Of a stretch of DNA of 64,000 bases, positions 1-9,208 are shown piece by piece. The translations under genes and the position numbers were made by a program. The stretch comes from Halobellus captivus. GTDB lineage: Archaea; Halobacteriota; Halobacteria; Halobacteriales; Haloferacaceae. The first letter of the stretch is position 1, and each line of letters begins with the position of its first letter. Under the pieces are notes generated by a model. The model was given only the letters and a program-made list of their open reading frames with translations, ran no database searches and was not told the DNA's origin. Location: contig NZ_VJXQ01000002.1 of assembly GCF_007655485.1 (NCBI RefSeq), forward strand, positions 369,183 to 433,182, in the 5' to 3' direction.

Positions 1-79
1 CGTACGGGACGCCGTTCAGGAGGTGATGGAGCGTCGTGCGGAATTGCCCCCTGACCGTAGCGTAACCCCGGCAACCTGC

Positions 80-463
80 TCACTCCGGGAGAACCTCGTC
101 AAGGCGATCGAGATACGCCTCCCTGGGGAGCTGATACGCGGATCGGTAGTCGATCTCGCCGTCGGCGAACCGGGCCGCGAGGTCGTTCGCGCCCGCGACG
201 GCGGTCGCGCGGCTCTCGTATGATTCGACGACGACTTCCACATCGGGTTCGAGCGTGAGCGCGACGTGCCAGGTATCGGTCGGAATCTGAGACGCGCCGG
301 GCCGGTTCGCCCGCGAGCGGTTCGAGACGAGGATCGTCGGAATGCACGCCGCGGGGAGGTCGTTACTCTCGTTGAACACGTCGGGGCGGAACACGAGAAT
401 TCGCCTTCCGCGCGGCTCGTCGTTCCAGAGCGACCAGCCACCGGGAGGTTCGGACTCGGTCAT
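80..463 (-). CDS. Hypothetical haloarchaeal protein (127 aa)
   Basis: I do not recognise a named family. The protein is soluble and acidic with no signal peptide or membrane segment. It starts MTESEPPGG, has a central beta-rich stretch (DTWHVALTLEPDVEVVVE, about residues 63-80), and ends in a helical segment (AYLDRLDEVLPE). The length and the haloarchaeal codon pattern make it a plausible real gene rather than a shadow. It is read away from the kinase operon that starts at 952. Three tandem 15-bp repeats lie just upstream of its start (495-539). The function is unknown. Confidence 0.6.
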   Translation of the reverse strand: MTESEPPGGWSLWNDEPRGRRILVFRPDVFNESNDLPAACIPTILVSNRSRANRPGASQIPTDTWHVALTLEPDVEVVVESYESRATAVAGANDLAARFADGEIDYRSAYQLPREAYLDRLDEVLPE

Positions 464-494
464 CGTCGGCTCGCTGGCGCTGGGAGCGCCGGGA

Positions 495-539
495 GGTCGG
501 CTGTTGAGGGGTCAGCTGTCGAGGGGTCGGCTGTCGGGG
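495..539. repeat. Three tandem 15-bp repeats
   Basis: Units lie at 495-509, 510-524 and 525-539, each of the form GGTCRGCTGTYGRGG. They sit 32-76 bases upstream of the start of the gene at 80-463. Confidence 0.8.
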
Positions 540-701
540 ACTCCGCTGCCGGTCGCCACCCGTTCGACCGCGACCACGAGGCCACTTCCATAGCGCGCCT
601 TCGGTCGTCCAGCTACAAATAGTCGGGATATCCGGTCCGATCGCCGCATTAGCACCCGTACATACCCACTACGTGTCTCGACAAATCCGAAGGAAGGCTT
701 A

Positions 702-722
702 TGTGTGTTGATCACTCACACA
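702..722. promoter_or_regulatory. Inverted repeat, possible operator
   Basis: TGTGTG (702-707) is inverted as CACACA (717-722) around a nine-base centre that contains TGATCA. It lies about 230 bases upstream of prkA. Regulatory use is inferred from symmetry only. Confidence 0.35.
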
Positions 723-852
723 CTTTCAGTCTCGGTCAACCAGATCGAGCGACCGCCCGCACACGTATCGCCAGCCGAATCCCGACGTTCTGTCGTTCTG
801 TCGCCGCCCTGTCGCTGTCGCCCCCGCGATGTCCCGTTGCGCGTGTGTTGAA

Positions 853-872
853 TGGTATGTGTAGTCATACCA
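853..872. promoter_or_regulatory. 7-bp perfect inverted repeat upstream of prkA
   Basis: TGGTATG (853-859) and CATACCA (866-872) are perfect inverted copies separated by six bases. The pair ends 79 bases before the ATG at 952. It could be a regulator site or an RNA hairpin in the 5' leader of the kinase operon. Confidence 0.45.
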
Positions 873-951
873 CTGATGCGGGTGGACGAGCATCCACCAC
901 GGCTCGCGCCAGACGCGCGACGGCCGTATCGCTCCCCGAGACGGACAAACA

Positions 952-3021
952 ATGAACGGTGACAGAAAAACCCTCGAAACCCTGAGTCGAGCCTACAAGG
1001 ACTCGGTGCCCGAAGACCTCCGCGAAGCCAAGCGGTTCAGTTGGTACCTCGACGCGGTGTACGACGACCCGCGGATCGCCCGGAACGCCCACCAGCGCGT
1101 GGCCGATATGTTCGATCACTACGGCACCGCCTACGACGAGCAGGCGGGCGTCGTCGAGTATCGGATGGCCTCGGAAGATCCGCTTCACGACGGCGAAAAC
1201 ACGTTTTACGGCCGAGAGGTCCACGAATCCATCCACGAGTTCGTGAACAAGGTGAAGTCGGGCGCGCGCGGGCTCGGCCCCCAGAAGCGAATCAAACTCC
1301 TCCTCGGTCCGGTCGGATCGGGGAAGTCGCACTTCGACTGGATGGTCAGACGCTACTTCGAGGACTACACGGCGACGGACGCCGGGAGGATGTACACGTT
1401 CCGCTGGACGAACCTCTCTGACGTCATCCGCGATCAGGACCCCGAGGACGACGTCGTGGTCTCGCCGATGAACCAGGACCCGCTCGTTCTGCTCCCGCAA
1501 GCGCAGCGCGACGAGGTGATCGAGCGACTGAACGGGGCGCTCGATGCGCCCTACACCATCCGGAACGACCAGACGCTCGATCCGGCCTCGGAGTTCTACC
1601 TCGACGCGCTGTTGGCCCACTACGACGACGACCTCCAGCGGGTCGTGGAGAACCACGTCGAGATCGTCCGCCTCGTCGCCAGCGAGAACAAGCGGCAGTG
1701 CGTCGAGACGTTCGAGCCGAAGGACAAGAAGAACCAGGACGAGACCGAACTCACCGGCGACGTCAACTACTCGAAGCTGGCGATCTACGGCGAGTCCGAC
1801 CCGCGCGCGTTCGACTACTCAGGCGCGTTCTGCAACGCGAATCGCGGGCTCTTCTCCGGAGAGGAGCTGCTGAAGCTCCAGCGGGAGTTCCTCTACGACT
1901 TCCTGCACGCGTCCCAAGAGCAGACGATCAAGCCGAAGAACAACCCCAGAATCGACATCGACCAGGTGATCGTCGGGCGGACGAACATGCCCGAATATCG
2001 AGAAAAGAAGGGCGATGAGAAGATGGAGGCGTTCAACGATCGGACCAAGCGGATCGACTTCCCGTACGTCTTAGAGTACGACGAGGAGGCCGAAATCTAC
2101 CGGAAGATGCTCCGAAACGCCGACGTGCCGGATATGCACATCGAGCCGCACACGCTGGAGATGGCGGGGCTGTTCGGCGTCCTCACCCGGATCACCGAAC
2201 CCGACGAGTCCGTCTCCCTCGTCCAGAAGGCCAAGGCGTATAACGGGGAAATCGACGACGGCGACGACATCGACGTCCGAAAGCTCCGCGAGAACGGCGA
2301 GGCAAGCGCCGACATCGGCGAAGGGATGGACGGCGTCTCCGCGCGGTTCATCGGCGACGAGATCGCCGAGGCGATTATGGACTCGACACACCGCGGTCGC
2401 TCCTACCTCTCGTCGCTGTCGGTGTTCTCCCACTTCGAGGCCAACCTGGAGAACCACGGCTCGATCCCGGAGGACAACCTCGACCGCTATCACCGCTACC
2501 TCGAACTCGTCCGCGAGGAGTACAGGGCGCGGGCCATCGAGGACGTTCGCCACGCGCTCGCCTACGACGTCGACGAGATCCGGCGGCAGGGCGAGAAGTA
2601 CATGGACCACGTGATGGCGTACATCGACGACGCCACGGTGGAGGACGAACTCACCGGCCGCGAGCAGGAGCCCGACGAGACGTTCCTCAGGTCGGTCGAG
2701 GAGAAACTCGAAATCCCCGAAGACCGCAAGGACGACTTCCGGCAGGAGGTGTCGAACTGGGTGTCGCGACGCGCCCGCGACGGCACCTCCTTCAACCCAC
2801 AGGACAACGACCGCCTCCGCCGCGCCTTAGAGCGGAAGCTCTGGGAGGACAAGAAGCACAACATCAACTTCTCGGCGCTGGTGAGCGCGAACGAGCTCGA
2901 CGACGACGAGCGAAGCGCGTGGATCGATGCGCTCATCGACCGGGGCTACTCCCAGTCGGGCGCCCGCGAGGTGCTCGAATTCGCGGGCGCGGAGGTCGCA
3001 AAGAGCGAACTCGAGGAGTGA
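952..3021 (+). CDS. prkA: PrkA-family serine protein kinase, first copy (YeaG-like)
   Basis: This 689-residue protein matches the PrkA/YeaG family: an AAA-type ATPase domain followed by a PrkA C-terminal kinase-like domain. The P-loop GPVGSGKS is at residues 119-126 and follows the typical PrkA N-terminus with the RFSWYLDAVYDDPRIARNAH region (residues 28-47). E. coli YeaG is a cytoplasmic Ser/Thr kinase used in stress and starvation, encoded beside yeaH. Here it is the first gene of an operon with a second PrkA-like gene (two bases later), a YeaH-like gene and spoVR, so a shared stress-signalling job is likely. The kinase substrate cannot be read from the sequence. The gene symbol is by family resemblance. 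Confidence 0.9.
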   Translation: MNGDRKTLETLSRAYKDSVPEDLREAKRFSWYLDAVYDDPRIARNAHQRVADMFDHYGTAYDEQAGVVEYRMASEDPLHDGENTFYGREVHESIHEFVNKVKSGARGLGPQKRIKLLLGPVGSGKSHFDWMVRRYFEDYTATDAGRMYTFRWTNLSDVIRDQDPEDDVVVSPMNQDPLVLLPQAQRDEVIERLNGALDAPYTIRNDQTLDPASEFYLDALLAHYDDDLQRVVENHVEIVRLVASENKRQCVETFEPKDKKNQDETELTGDVNYSKLAIYGESDPRAFDYSGAFCNANRGLFSGEELLKLQREFLYDFLHASQEQTIKPKNNPRIDIDQVIVGRTNMPEYREKKGDEKMEAFNDRTKRIDFPYVLEYDEEAEIYRKMLRNADVPDMHIEPHTLEMAGLFGVLTRITEPDESVSLVQKAKAYNGEIDDGDDIDVRKLRENGEASADIGEGMDGVSARFIGDEIAEAIMDSTHRGRSYLSSLSVFSHFEANLENHGSIPEDNLDRYHRYLELVREEYRARAIEDVRHALAYDVDEIRRQGEKYMDHVMAYIDDATVEDELTGREQEPDETFLRSVEEKLEIPEDRKDDFRQEVSNWVSRRARDGTSFNPQDNDRLRRALERKLWEDKKHNINFSALVSANELDDDERSAWIDALIDRGYSQSGAREVLEFAGAEVAKSELEE

Positions 3022-3023
3022 GT

Positions 3024-5333
3024 ATGACCGCCGCACACACACCCGGAAACGGCGCCGGTCCGACGCGGAATTACGTCGAGGTCGCCGACGACCACCTCCG
3101 CGGCACCTACGAGGAGCCGATGAGTCTCAGCGCCTACGTCGACGCCGCGTTCGAGCGGCCGTCGATCGCCGCGCACGCCTCGAAGTACCTGCTCGACGCG
3201 ATCGAGTCGATGGGGACGCGAGCGGTGTTAGAAGAGGGCGAGACGCGCGAGCGCTACCGCTTCTTCGACGACCCGGCGAACCACGGTGAGCACGCCGTGC
3301 TGGGGAACACGGCGGTCCTGAACCGGTTCGTCGACGACCTCCGGACGATCGCGGCCGAGCGCGGCAAGTCCGAGAAGATCCTCTGGTTCGACGGGCCCAC
3401 CGCGACCGGGAAATCGGAGCTGAAACGGTGTCTCATCAACGGCCTGCGCGCGTACTCGAAGACGGACGACGGGCGGCGCTACACGGTGGAGTGGAACGTC
3501 GCCGCCACGAGCGACACCCGCGGACTCTCCTACGGCGGCGAGACGACGGGGACGGAACGGGCGGCCGACTGGTACGAGAGCCCGGTGCAGGCGCATCCGC
3601 TTTCGGTCTTCCCCCCGGACGTCAGGGCGGAGCTGTTGGCCGCGCTGAACGACGCGTCGGACGGACACGTTCCCATCGCCGTCGATCAGGAACTGGATCC
3701 GTTCTCCCGGGAGGCCTACGAGCACCTCGAAGAGCGGTATCGGCGAGACGGCACCGGCGAGTTGTTCTCGGCGGTGACCGACCCTGCGCACCTCCGCGTG
3801 AAGAACTACGTCGTCGACGTCGGACGCGGGATCGGCGTGCTCCACTCGGAGGACGACGGAACGCCCAAAGAGCGCCTCGTGGGGTCGTGGATGCCGGGAA
3901 TGCTCCGCGAACTCGACTCGCGCGGCCGGAAGAACCCGCAGGCGTTCAGCTACGACGGCGTGCTCTCGCAGGGCAACGGCCTCCTGACCATCGTCGAGGA
4001 CGCCTCCCAGCACGCCGATCTGCTCCAGAAGCTCCTGAACGTCCCAGACGAGGGGCGCGTGAAGCTGGATAAGGGAATCGGAATGGACGTCGACACCCAG
4101 TTGCTCATCATCTCGAACCCCGACCTCGACGCCGAACTCGACAAGTTCGCCGAGCGCGAGGGGCGCGATCCGCTGAAGGCGCTCAAGCGCCGCCTCGACA
4201 AACACGAGTTCCGGTATCTCACCACCGTCTCGCTCGAGGCGGAGCTGATCCGCCGCGAACTCACCGACGAAACGCGCGTCTGGGACGTCGAAGACGAGGA
4301 GGCGCTGCGCGAGCGGGTCCGCGCCCCGCTCGCCATCGACGTACGCAACGGCCCCGGCGCGATCCAGCGTCGGGAACTCGCACCGCACGCCATCGCGGCC
4401 GCAGCGATGTACAGCGTGCTCACCCGGCTGGACGGCGAGGACGTCCCCGCCGGGTACGACCTGCTCGATAAGGCGCGGCTCTTCGACGTGGGCTATCTCG
4501 ACGAGGAGGGCGATCGTACGGAGATCGACGCCTTCGGCTTCGACAGGGAGAAGGAGGGCGTCCACGGGATTCCGGTGACGTTCACCCGCGACGTCATCGC
4601 AGAGCTGCTGCACGAGGAGGCGGATCGGCGGCACCCCGAGTTGCCCGTCGAGTTGGTGGTGCTCCCCGAGGACATCCTCGATGCGATGGTCGAGGGGCTG
4701 CACGACGCGCCCGTGTTCTCCCGCGCCGAACGCGCCGAGTACGAAGGGCGGGCGGAACTGGCCAGGGAGTACGTCCGCGACAGACGTGAGGCCGACGTGC
4801 TGGCGGCGTTGCTCGCGGGTCACTCCGTCGAGCGCGAGACCGTCGCCGAGTACGTCGAACACGTCTACGCGTGGGACGGCGACGAACAGGTCGAGACCGA
4901 ACGCGGCCCGGTCGATCCCGACCCGCTGCGGATGAAACTCTTCGAAACCGAACAGCTCGGCCGGTTCGACGAGGACGACTACCTCGGGAGCGCGCCCACC
5001 GAGACGGTGAAGCGCTTCCGTCGCGAGAAGATCATCACCTCGTTGAATCGCTACGCGTGGCAGAACCGCGACGAGGGGTTCGCCGTCGACGACGTCGACC
5101 TCTCGAAAATACCGGTCATCCAGTCGGTGCTGGACGCCCACGGATGGGCCGACGTCCGACGCCGCTACGAGGACTTCGACCCCGCCCAGTGGAACGATCC
5201 CCCGGCGAACACCGAGACGAGTCGGTTGAAGGCGGAAACGATCGACGAGCTCGTCGCCCGCGGCTACACGGAGGCGTCGGCGGAGCTGACGAGCCGCGCC
5301 GTGATGCGGGAGGTGCGAGAGCGATGGGACTGA
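3024..5333 (+). CDS. PrkA-family protein kinase, second divergent copy
   Basis: The reading frame is open from 2919, but the ATG at 3024 ([12 protein letters not shown]) lies two bases after the first kinase stops and gives a 769-residue protein. It has its own P-loop, GPTATGKS (residues 124-131), and the same overall layout as the upstream gene (short N-terminal region, AAA domain, long helical C-terminus) with low identity to it. The two tandem products are likely to work as a pair, perhaps a hetero-oligomer, but that is inference. It overlaps the next gene by 10 bases, which suggests translational coupling. One functional kinase plus one regulatory subunit is an alternative. Confidence 0.88.
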   Translation: MTAAHTPGNGAGPTRNYVEVADDHLRGTYEEPMSLSAYVDAAFERPSIAAHASKYLLDAIESMGTRAVLEEGETRERYRFFDDPANHGEHAVLGNTAVLNRFVDDLRTIAAERGKSEKILWFDGPTATGKSELKRCLINGLRAYSKTDDGRRYTVEWNVAATSDTRGLSYGGETTGTERAADWYESPVQAHPLSVFPPDVRAELLAALNDASDGHVPIAVDQELDPFSREAYEHLEERYRRDGTGELFSAVTDPAHLRVKNYVVDVGRGIGVLHSEDDGTPKERLVGSWMPGMLRELDSRGRKNPQAFSYDGVLSQGNGLLTIVEDASQHADLLQKLLNVPDEGRVKLDKGIGMDVDTQLLIISNPDLDAELDKFAEREGRDPLKALKRRLDKHEFRYLTTVSLEAELIRRELTDETRVWDVEDEEALRERVRAPLAIDVRNGPGAIQRRELAPHAIAAAAMYSVLTRLDGEDVPAGYDLLDKARLFDVGYLDEEGDRTEIDAFGFDREKEGVHGIPVTFTRDVIAELLHEEADRRHPELPVELVVLPEDILDAMVEGLHDAPVFSRAERAEYEGRAELAREYVRDRREADVLAALLAGHSVERETVAEYVEHVYAWDGDEQVETERGPVDPDPLRMKLFETEQLGRFDEDDYLGSAPTETVKRFRREKIITSLNRYAWQNRDEGFAVDDVDLSKIPVIQSVLDAHGWADVRRRYEDFDPAQWNDPPANTETSRLKAETIDELVARGYTEASAELTSRAVMREVRERWD

Positions 5334-6703
5334 GAGAGGACCTCGAACGGTTCAGGGAAGTCGGCGAGGAGCGCCGCGAGGACCTGCAATCGTTCATCAG
5401 CTACGGCGACCTCAGCGGCTCCGAATCGGACACGATTAAGATCCCGATCAAGGTCATCGACCTCCCCGAGTTCCGATACGACCGGCTCGACCGCGGCGGC
5501 GTCGGGCAGGGACGGGGCGGCACGCCGGACGTCGGCCAGCCGGTGGGACAACCGCAGCCACAGCCCGGCGACGGCGATGGCGACGAAGACGGCGAGGACG
5601 GCGAACCCGGGGAGGACGGCGGCGAGCACGAGTACTACGAGATGGATCCCGAGGAGTTCGCCGAGGAGCTCGACGAGGAGCTCGGCCTCGACCTCGAACC
5701 GAAGGGGAAGAAGGTGATCGAGGAGGTCGAAGGCGACTTCACCGACGTCACCCGAACGGGACCGAACAGCACGCTCGACTTCGAGCGACTGTTCAAACAG
5801 GGCCTCAAGCGGAAGCTCGCAACCGACTTCGACGAGGACTTCGTTCGCGAGGCGATGAAAGTCGCCGGAGCGACCCCCCAATCGGTCTACCGCTGGTGCC
5901 GAGAAGCGCACATCCTCGTCTCACTGGCGTGGATCGAGTCCGAGTGGGACGCGATTCCGGAGCGCGAGCGCGGGAAGTGGCACTCCTTCGAGGAGATGGC
6001 GACGGAGGTCGATCGGACGACCACCATCCAGCGCATCCGCCGCGACGGGTTGCGCGAGGTCCCGTTCCGCCGCGATGACGAGCGCTACCGACACCCCGAG
6101 ATCGAGGAGAAGAAACAGAAGAACGTCGTTGTCGTCAACATCCGCGACGTCTCGGGCTCGATGCGCGAGACGAAGCGCGAGCTCGTCGAGCGGACGTTCA
6201 CGCCGCTGGATTGGTACCTGCAGGGCAAGTACGACAACGCCGAGTTCGTCTACATCGCCCACGACGCCGACGCGTGGGAGGTCGAGCGCGAGGAGTTCTT
6301 TGGGATCCGCTCGGGCGGTGGAACGCGCATCTCCAGCGCCTACGAGCTCGCGCGCGAGGTGCTGAACGAACAGTACCCGTTCGACGAGTGGAACCGCTAC
6401 GTGTTCGCCGCCGGAGATTCCGAGAACTCCTCGAACGACACCACAGAGCGAGTGATCCCACTGATGCGAGAGATCCCCGCCAACCGCCACGCCTACGTCG
6501 AGACGCAGCCCGGCGGAACCGCGATAAACGCGACGCACGCCGAGGAGGTCGCCCGCGCCTTTTCGGACGACGACGACGTCGTCGTCGCGTCGGTCAAGGC
6601 GCGGGAGGACGTCACCGGCGCGATCTACGAGATCCTGCAACCGGCGTCGTCGAAGGGCGCGGCGGCGCCGAAGAGCACCGCGAGACCGGCATCGGAGACA
6701 TAA
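5324..6703 (+). CDS. YeaH/DUF444 family VWA-domain protein
   Basis: The open frame extends upstream inside prkA2, but the ATG at 5324 ([10 protein letters not shown]) gives the expected 459-residue DUF444 protein and overlaps the previous stop by 10 bases. Residues 64-104 form a Gly/Asp/Glu-rich linker. The C-terminal half is a von Willebrand A-like domain with the metal-binding DxSxS motif DVSGS at 275-279, after the strand NVVVVNIR. E. coli YeaH is the partner of the YeaG kinase and is encoded next to it. By analogy this is likely to be an adaptor or substrate of the two upstream kinases. The cleft residues needed for Mg binding look intact. Confidence 0.9.
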   Translation: MGLREDLERFREVGEERREDLQSFISYGDLSGSESDTIKIPIKVIDLPEFRYDRLDRGGVGQGRGGTPDVGQPVGQPQPQPGDGDGDEDGEDGEPGEDGGEHEYYEMDPEEFAEELDEELGLDLEPKGKKVIEEVEGDFTDVTRTGPNSTLDFERLFKQGLKRKLATDFDEDFVREAMKVAGATPQSVYRWCREAHILVSLAWIESEWDAIPERERGKWHSFEEMATEVDRTTTIQRIRRDGLREVPFRRDDERYRHPEIEEKKQKNVVVVNIRDVSGSMRETKRELVERTFTPLDWYLQGKYDNAEFVYIAHDADAWEVEREEFFGIRSGGGTRISSAYELAREVLNEQYPFDEWNRYVFAAGDSENSSNDTTERVIPLMREIPANRHAYVETQPGGTAINATHAEEVARAFSDDDDVVVASVKAREDVTGAIYEILQPASSKGAAAPKSTARPASET

Positions 6704-6707
6704 CCGA

Positions 6708-8723
6708 ATGACCACCAGATTACGACGCTTCAACGACACCGCGCGCGCCGCGGCCGATCGACTCGAGGAACCGGTTCGAGAGGCTCGCGCGCTCGCCCTG
6801 AAACTCGGACTCGATCCCTACCCGGTGAACTATTGGATCGTCGACCACGACGAGATGAATCAGCTCATCGCCTACGGCGGCTTCCAGCGACGCTACCCCC
6901 ACTGGCGCTGGGGGATGACGTACGACCGCCAGCGCAAGCAGGACCAGTTCGGGATGGGCAAGGCCTTCGAGATCGTCAACAACGACGATCCGAGCCACGC
7001 GTTCCTCCAGGAATCGAACTCGCTGGCCGACCAGAAGGCCGTCATCACGCACGTCGAGGCCCACGCGGACTTCTTCCGCAACAACGAGTGGTTCGGTCGG
7101 TTCGCGGGCGACGACGACCTCGACGCCGCCGCGATGCTCGAACGACACGGCGAGACGATCCAGCGCTACGTCGCCGATCCCGAGATCGACCAGGACGCGG
7201 TCGAACGCTTCGTCGACGCCGTCGCGTGCCTCGAAGACACGATCGACCAACACCGGCCGCTCGCGGCCGACCGCGACGCCGAGCGGAGACCACCCGAAGA
7301 CCTGCGTGACAAACTCGACGAACTCAGGCTCTCCGAATCGGTTCGCGAGGCGGTGTTCGACGACGAGTGGCTCGATGCCCTCGCCGACGCTGAAGCGAGC
7401 GCTGCGGCGCTCGATCACCCACGCGCCGATATCCTCGGATTCCTCCGCGAGCACGGGATGGTCTACGACGATGAGTCGGGCGAGGCTGTCGATATGGAGC
7501 CGTGGCAGAAGGACGTCCTCGACCTGCTCCGCCGGGAGGCGTACTACTTCGCTCCGCAGAAGATGACGAAGGTGATGAACGAGGGTTGGGCCGCCTACTG
7601 GGAGTCGCTGATGATGGGCGAGGAGCGCTTCGCCGACGTTGAGGAGTTCGTCACCTACGCCGATCACCAGTCCCGCGTGCTGGGTTCGCCCGGGCTCAAT
7701 CCCTACAAACTCGGAAAGGAGCTGTGGGAGTACGTCGAGAACACGACCAACCGGCGAGAGGTAGTCGAGAGACTCCTGCGCGTCGAGGGGATAACGTGGC
7801 GGAACTTCCACGACGCCGTCGACTTCGCGGCGGTCCAGCGACTTCTCGAACCGGCGGAGCCGATCGAGAGCGTCGGCAGCGACACCCTCGAAGCGCTCGC
7901 GGCGCTCCCCGAGGACGACCCGCGCGTCGACTGGGAAACGCTGGACCGCGCGCTGACAGATCCCGACGCGGTCGACGTCGAGCGGTACCCGTGGAAGGTG
8001 CTCACCTACGAGGGCCTCGCCGAGCGGCACTTCTCGCTCGTGAAGCCGCAAAATCGAGGGTTCCTCGGACGCGTCCGACGCGCGGAACTCGAAGAGCTCT
8101 CCAGATACATCTTCGACGAGACGGCGTACGGGAGCGTCGAGACGGCGATCGCCGACGTCGAAAAGACCGCGGGCTGGGATCGAATGCGGTCGATCCGGGA
8201 GAGCCACAACGACGTGACGTTCGTCGACGCGTTCCTCTCGCCGGAATTCGTCGAGTCGAACAACTACTTCACCTACGAGTACACCCGCTCGACGGGTGAT
8301 TTCCGCGTCGCGTCGACCGATCCCGCGGACGTCAAGAAGAAGTTGCTCCTGCGGTTCACGAACTTCGGCAAGCCGACGGTCGCCGTCTTCGACGACAACT
8401 TCGAGAACCGCGGCGAGTTGCTGTTGGGACACCGATACAACGGGATCATCCTCGACATCCAGCAGGCGCGCGACGTCCTCGAACGCGTCCACGCGCTGTG
8501 GGGGCGGCCGGTGAACCTGATGACGATTCGAAAGGAGTACGACGACCACGACATCGAAGTGGCCAGGCGTCGCAACCGCGAACCGGAACCGACCGAGGTC
8601 GGCGTTCGGATCCGCTACGACGGCGACGCCTTCGAGGAGTTCGGGCTGGACGCCGAGTTGGAAACGCGGATCCAGGCGTCCGACATCGACTACGACACGA
8701 AGCCTGAGGAGTGGCTGTCGTAG
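6708..8723 (+). CDS. SpoVR family protein (YcgB-like)
   Basis: This 671-residue protein carries the hallmark SpoVR block RYPHWRWGMTYDRQRKQDQF (about residues 65-84), then the conserved EIVNNDDPSHAFLQESN and HVEAHADFFRNN stretches. SpoVR was named for spore cortex formation in Bacillus. In non-spore formers (E. coli YcgB) it travels with the PrkA/YeaG and YeaH genes and is tied to stress or stationary phase. The gene starts four bases after yeaH stops and closes the operon. The biochemical activity of the family is not established. A degenerate copy of the last 18 bases of the gene occurs 40 bases downstream. Confidence 0.92.
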   Translation: MTTRLRRFNDTARAAADRLEEPVREARALALKLGLDPYPVNYWIVDHDEMNQLIAYGGFQRRYPHWRWGMTYDRQRKQDQFGMGKAFEIVNNDDPSHAFLQESNSLADQKAVITHVEAHADFFRNNEWFGRFAGDDDLDAAAMLERHGETIQRYVADPEIDQDAVERFVDAVACLEDTIDQHRPLAADRDAERRPPEDLRDKLDELRLSESVREAVFDDEWLDALADAEASAAALDHPRADILGFLREHGMVYDDESGEAVDMEPWQKDVLDLLRREAYYFAPQKMTKVMNEGWAAYWESLMMGEERFADVEEFVTYADHQSRVLGSPGLNPYKLGKELWEYVENTTNRREVVERLLRVEGITWRNFHDAVDFAAVQRLLEPAEPIESVGSDTLEALAALPEDDPRVDWETLDRALTDPDAVDVERYPWKVLTYEGLAERHFSLVKPQNRGFLGRVRRAELEELSRYIFDETAYGSVETAIADVEKTAGWDRMRSIRESHNDVTFVDAFLSPEFVESNNYFTYEYTRSTGDFRVASTDPADVKKKLLLRFTNFGKPTVAVFDDNFENRGELLLGHRYNGIILDIQQARDVLERVHALWGRPVNLMTIRKEYDDHDIEVARRRNREPEPTEVGVRIRYDGDAFEEFGLDAELETRIQASDIDYDTKPEEWLS

Positions 8724-8763
8724 CCGAAAAGTGGGTATCGCCTCCGACGAGTGACTGTCGTAT
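8706..8763. repeat. Direct repeat duplicating the 3' end of spoVR
   Basis: Bases 8706-8723, which include the spoVR stop codon, recur at 8746-8763 with 15 of 18 positions identical. The offset is 40 bases. Confidence 0.6.
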
Positions 8764-8799
8764 TCGGGAGGTGGCTCCCCGCAGCCCACACTACCCGCT

Positions 8800-8851
8800 G
8801 ATCGTCGCTGAAACAACTACTCGCCGATCGTCGCTGAAACAACTACCCGCC
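8800..8851. repeat. Two tandem 26-bp repeats across a stop codon
   Basis: Units at 8800-8825 and 8826-8851 differ at a single base. The second unit contains the last two glycine codons and the TAG of the SAMP-like gene (minus strand), so the 3' end of that gene is duplicated directly downstream of itself. Confidence 0.85.
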
Positions 8852-9112
8852 GGTGACCGGCGGGAACATCGCGAGTTCGTCACCGTCTTCGAGCTTCGAA
8901 TCGGGCGAGGCGGGCGTCCCGTTCTGCATCAGATTGACGTCGTCGGCGAGCGCGCCGTCGTCCAGAATGCGGTCGTCGAGTCCGTCACACGCCGCGACCA
9001 ACGCGTCGAGCGCGTCGCCGACCGTCCCGTCGGGGTCGACGTCGACGCTGTGTTCTCGTCCGCCCGCGATCTCTGCGAGGTCGGCAAAGAGCCGCCAAGT
9101 GACCGTGTGCAT
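8843..9112 (-). CDS. MoaD/ThiS-like ubiquitin-fold small modifier protein (SAMP-like)
   Basis: This 89-residue beta-grasp protein ends in the sequence MFPPVTGG. The C-terminal Gly-Gly is the hallmark of MoaD, ThiS and archaeal SAMPs, where an E1-like enzyme activates it either for sulfur transfer (molybdopterin synthesis, tRNA thiolation) or for attachment to lysines of target proteins. It starts MHTVTWRLFADLAEIAGG, the usual first strand and helix of MoaD-type proteins. No E1 or MoaE gene is nearby, so the sequence does not decide between molybdopterin synthase small subunit and protein modifier. It converges with the spoVR operon. Confidence 0.88.
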   Translation of the reverse strand: MHTVTWRLFADLAEIAGGREHSVDVDPDGTVGDALDALVAACDGLDDRILDDGALADDVNLMQNGTPASPDSKLEDGDELAMFPPVTGG

Positions 9113-9208
9113 ACCTCCTCTCGCGCCCGCGGCGAGTTGAGCGTTACGCCGCGAGTCCGATAGTGACCGGTGTCAGTCGTCAGTCAGTGTCGCCTTCCCC
9201 GCGTATCG

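Larger units (their letters stand above)
464..951. other. Intergenic region between divergent genes
   Basis: There is no convincing gene in these 488 bases. The region holds the upstream sequence of the 80-463 gene (with a 3 x 15 bp tandem repeat) and that of the prkA operon. Two inverted repeats are visible (702-722 and 853-872). The open frames here are Arg/Ser-rich and look like non-coding haloarchaeal shadows. Confidence 0.5.

Noticed and set aside
3228-5141. Long minus-strand open frame (637 codons) opposite prkA2
   Set aside because: It mirrors a well-supported kinase gene. High GC and biased codon use open long antisense frames in haloarchaea, and the predicted protein matches no family I know.
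6720-8816. 698-codon minus-strand frame opposite spoVR
   Set aside because: It is a shadow of a clearly conserved gene, with no recognisable motif or domain.
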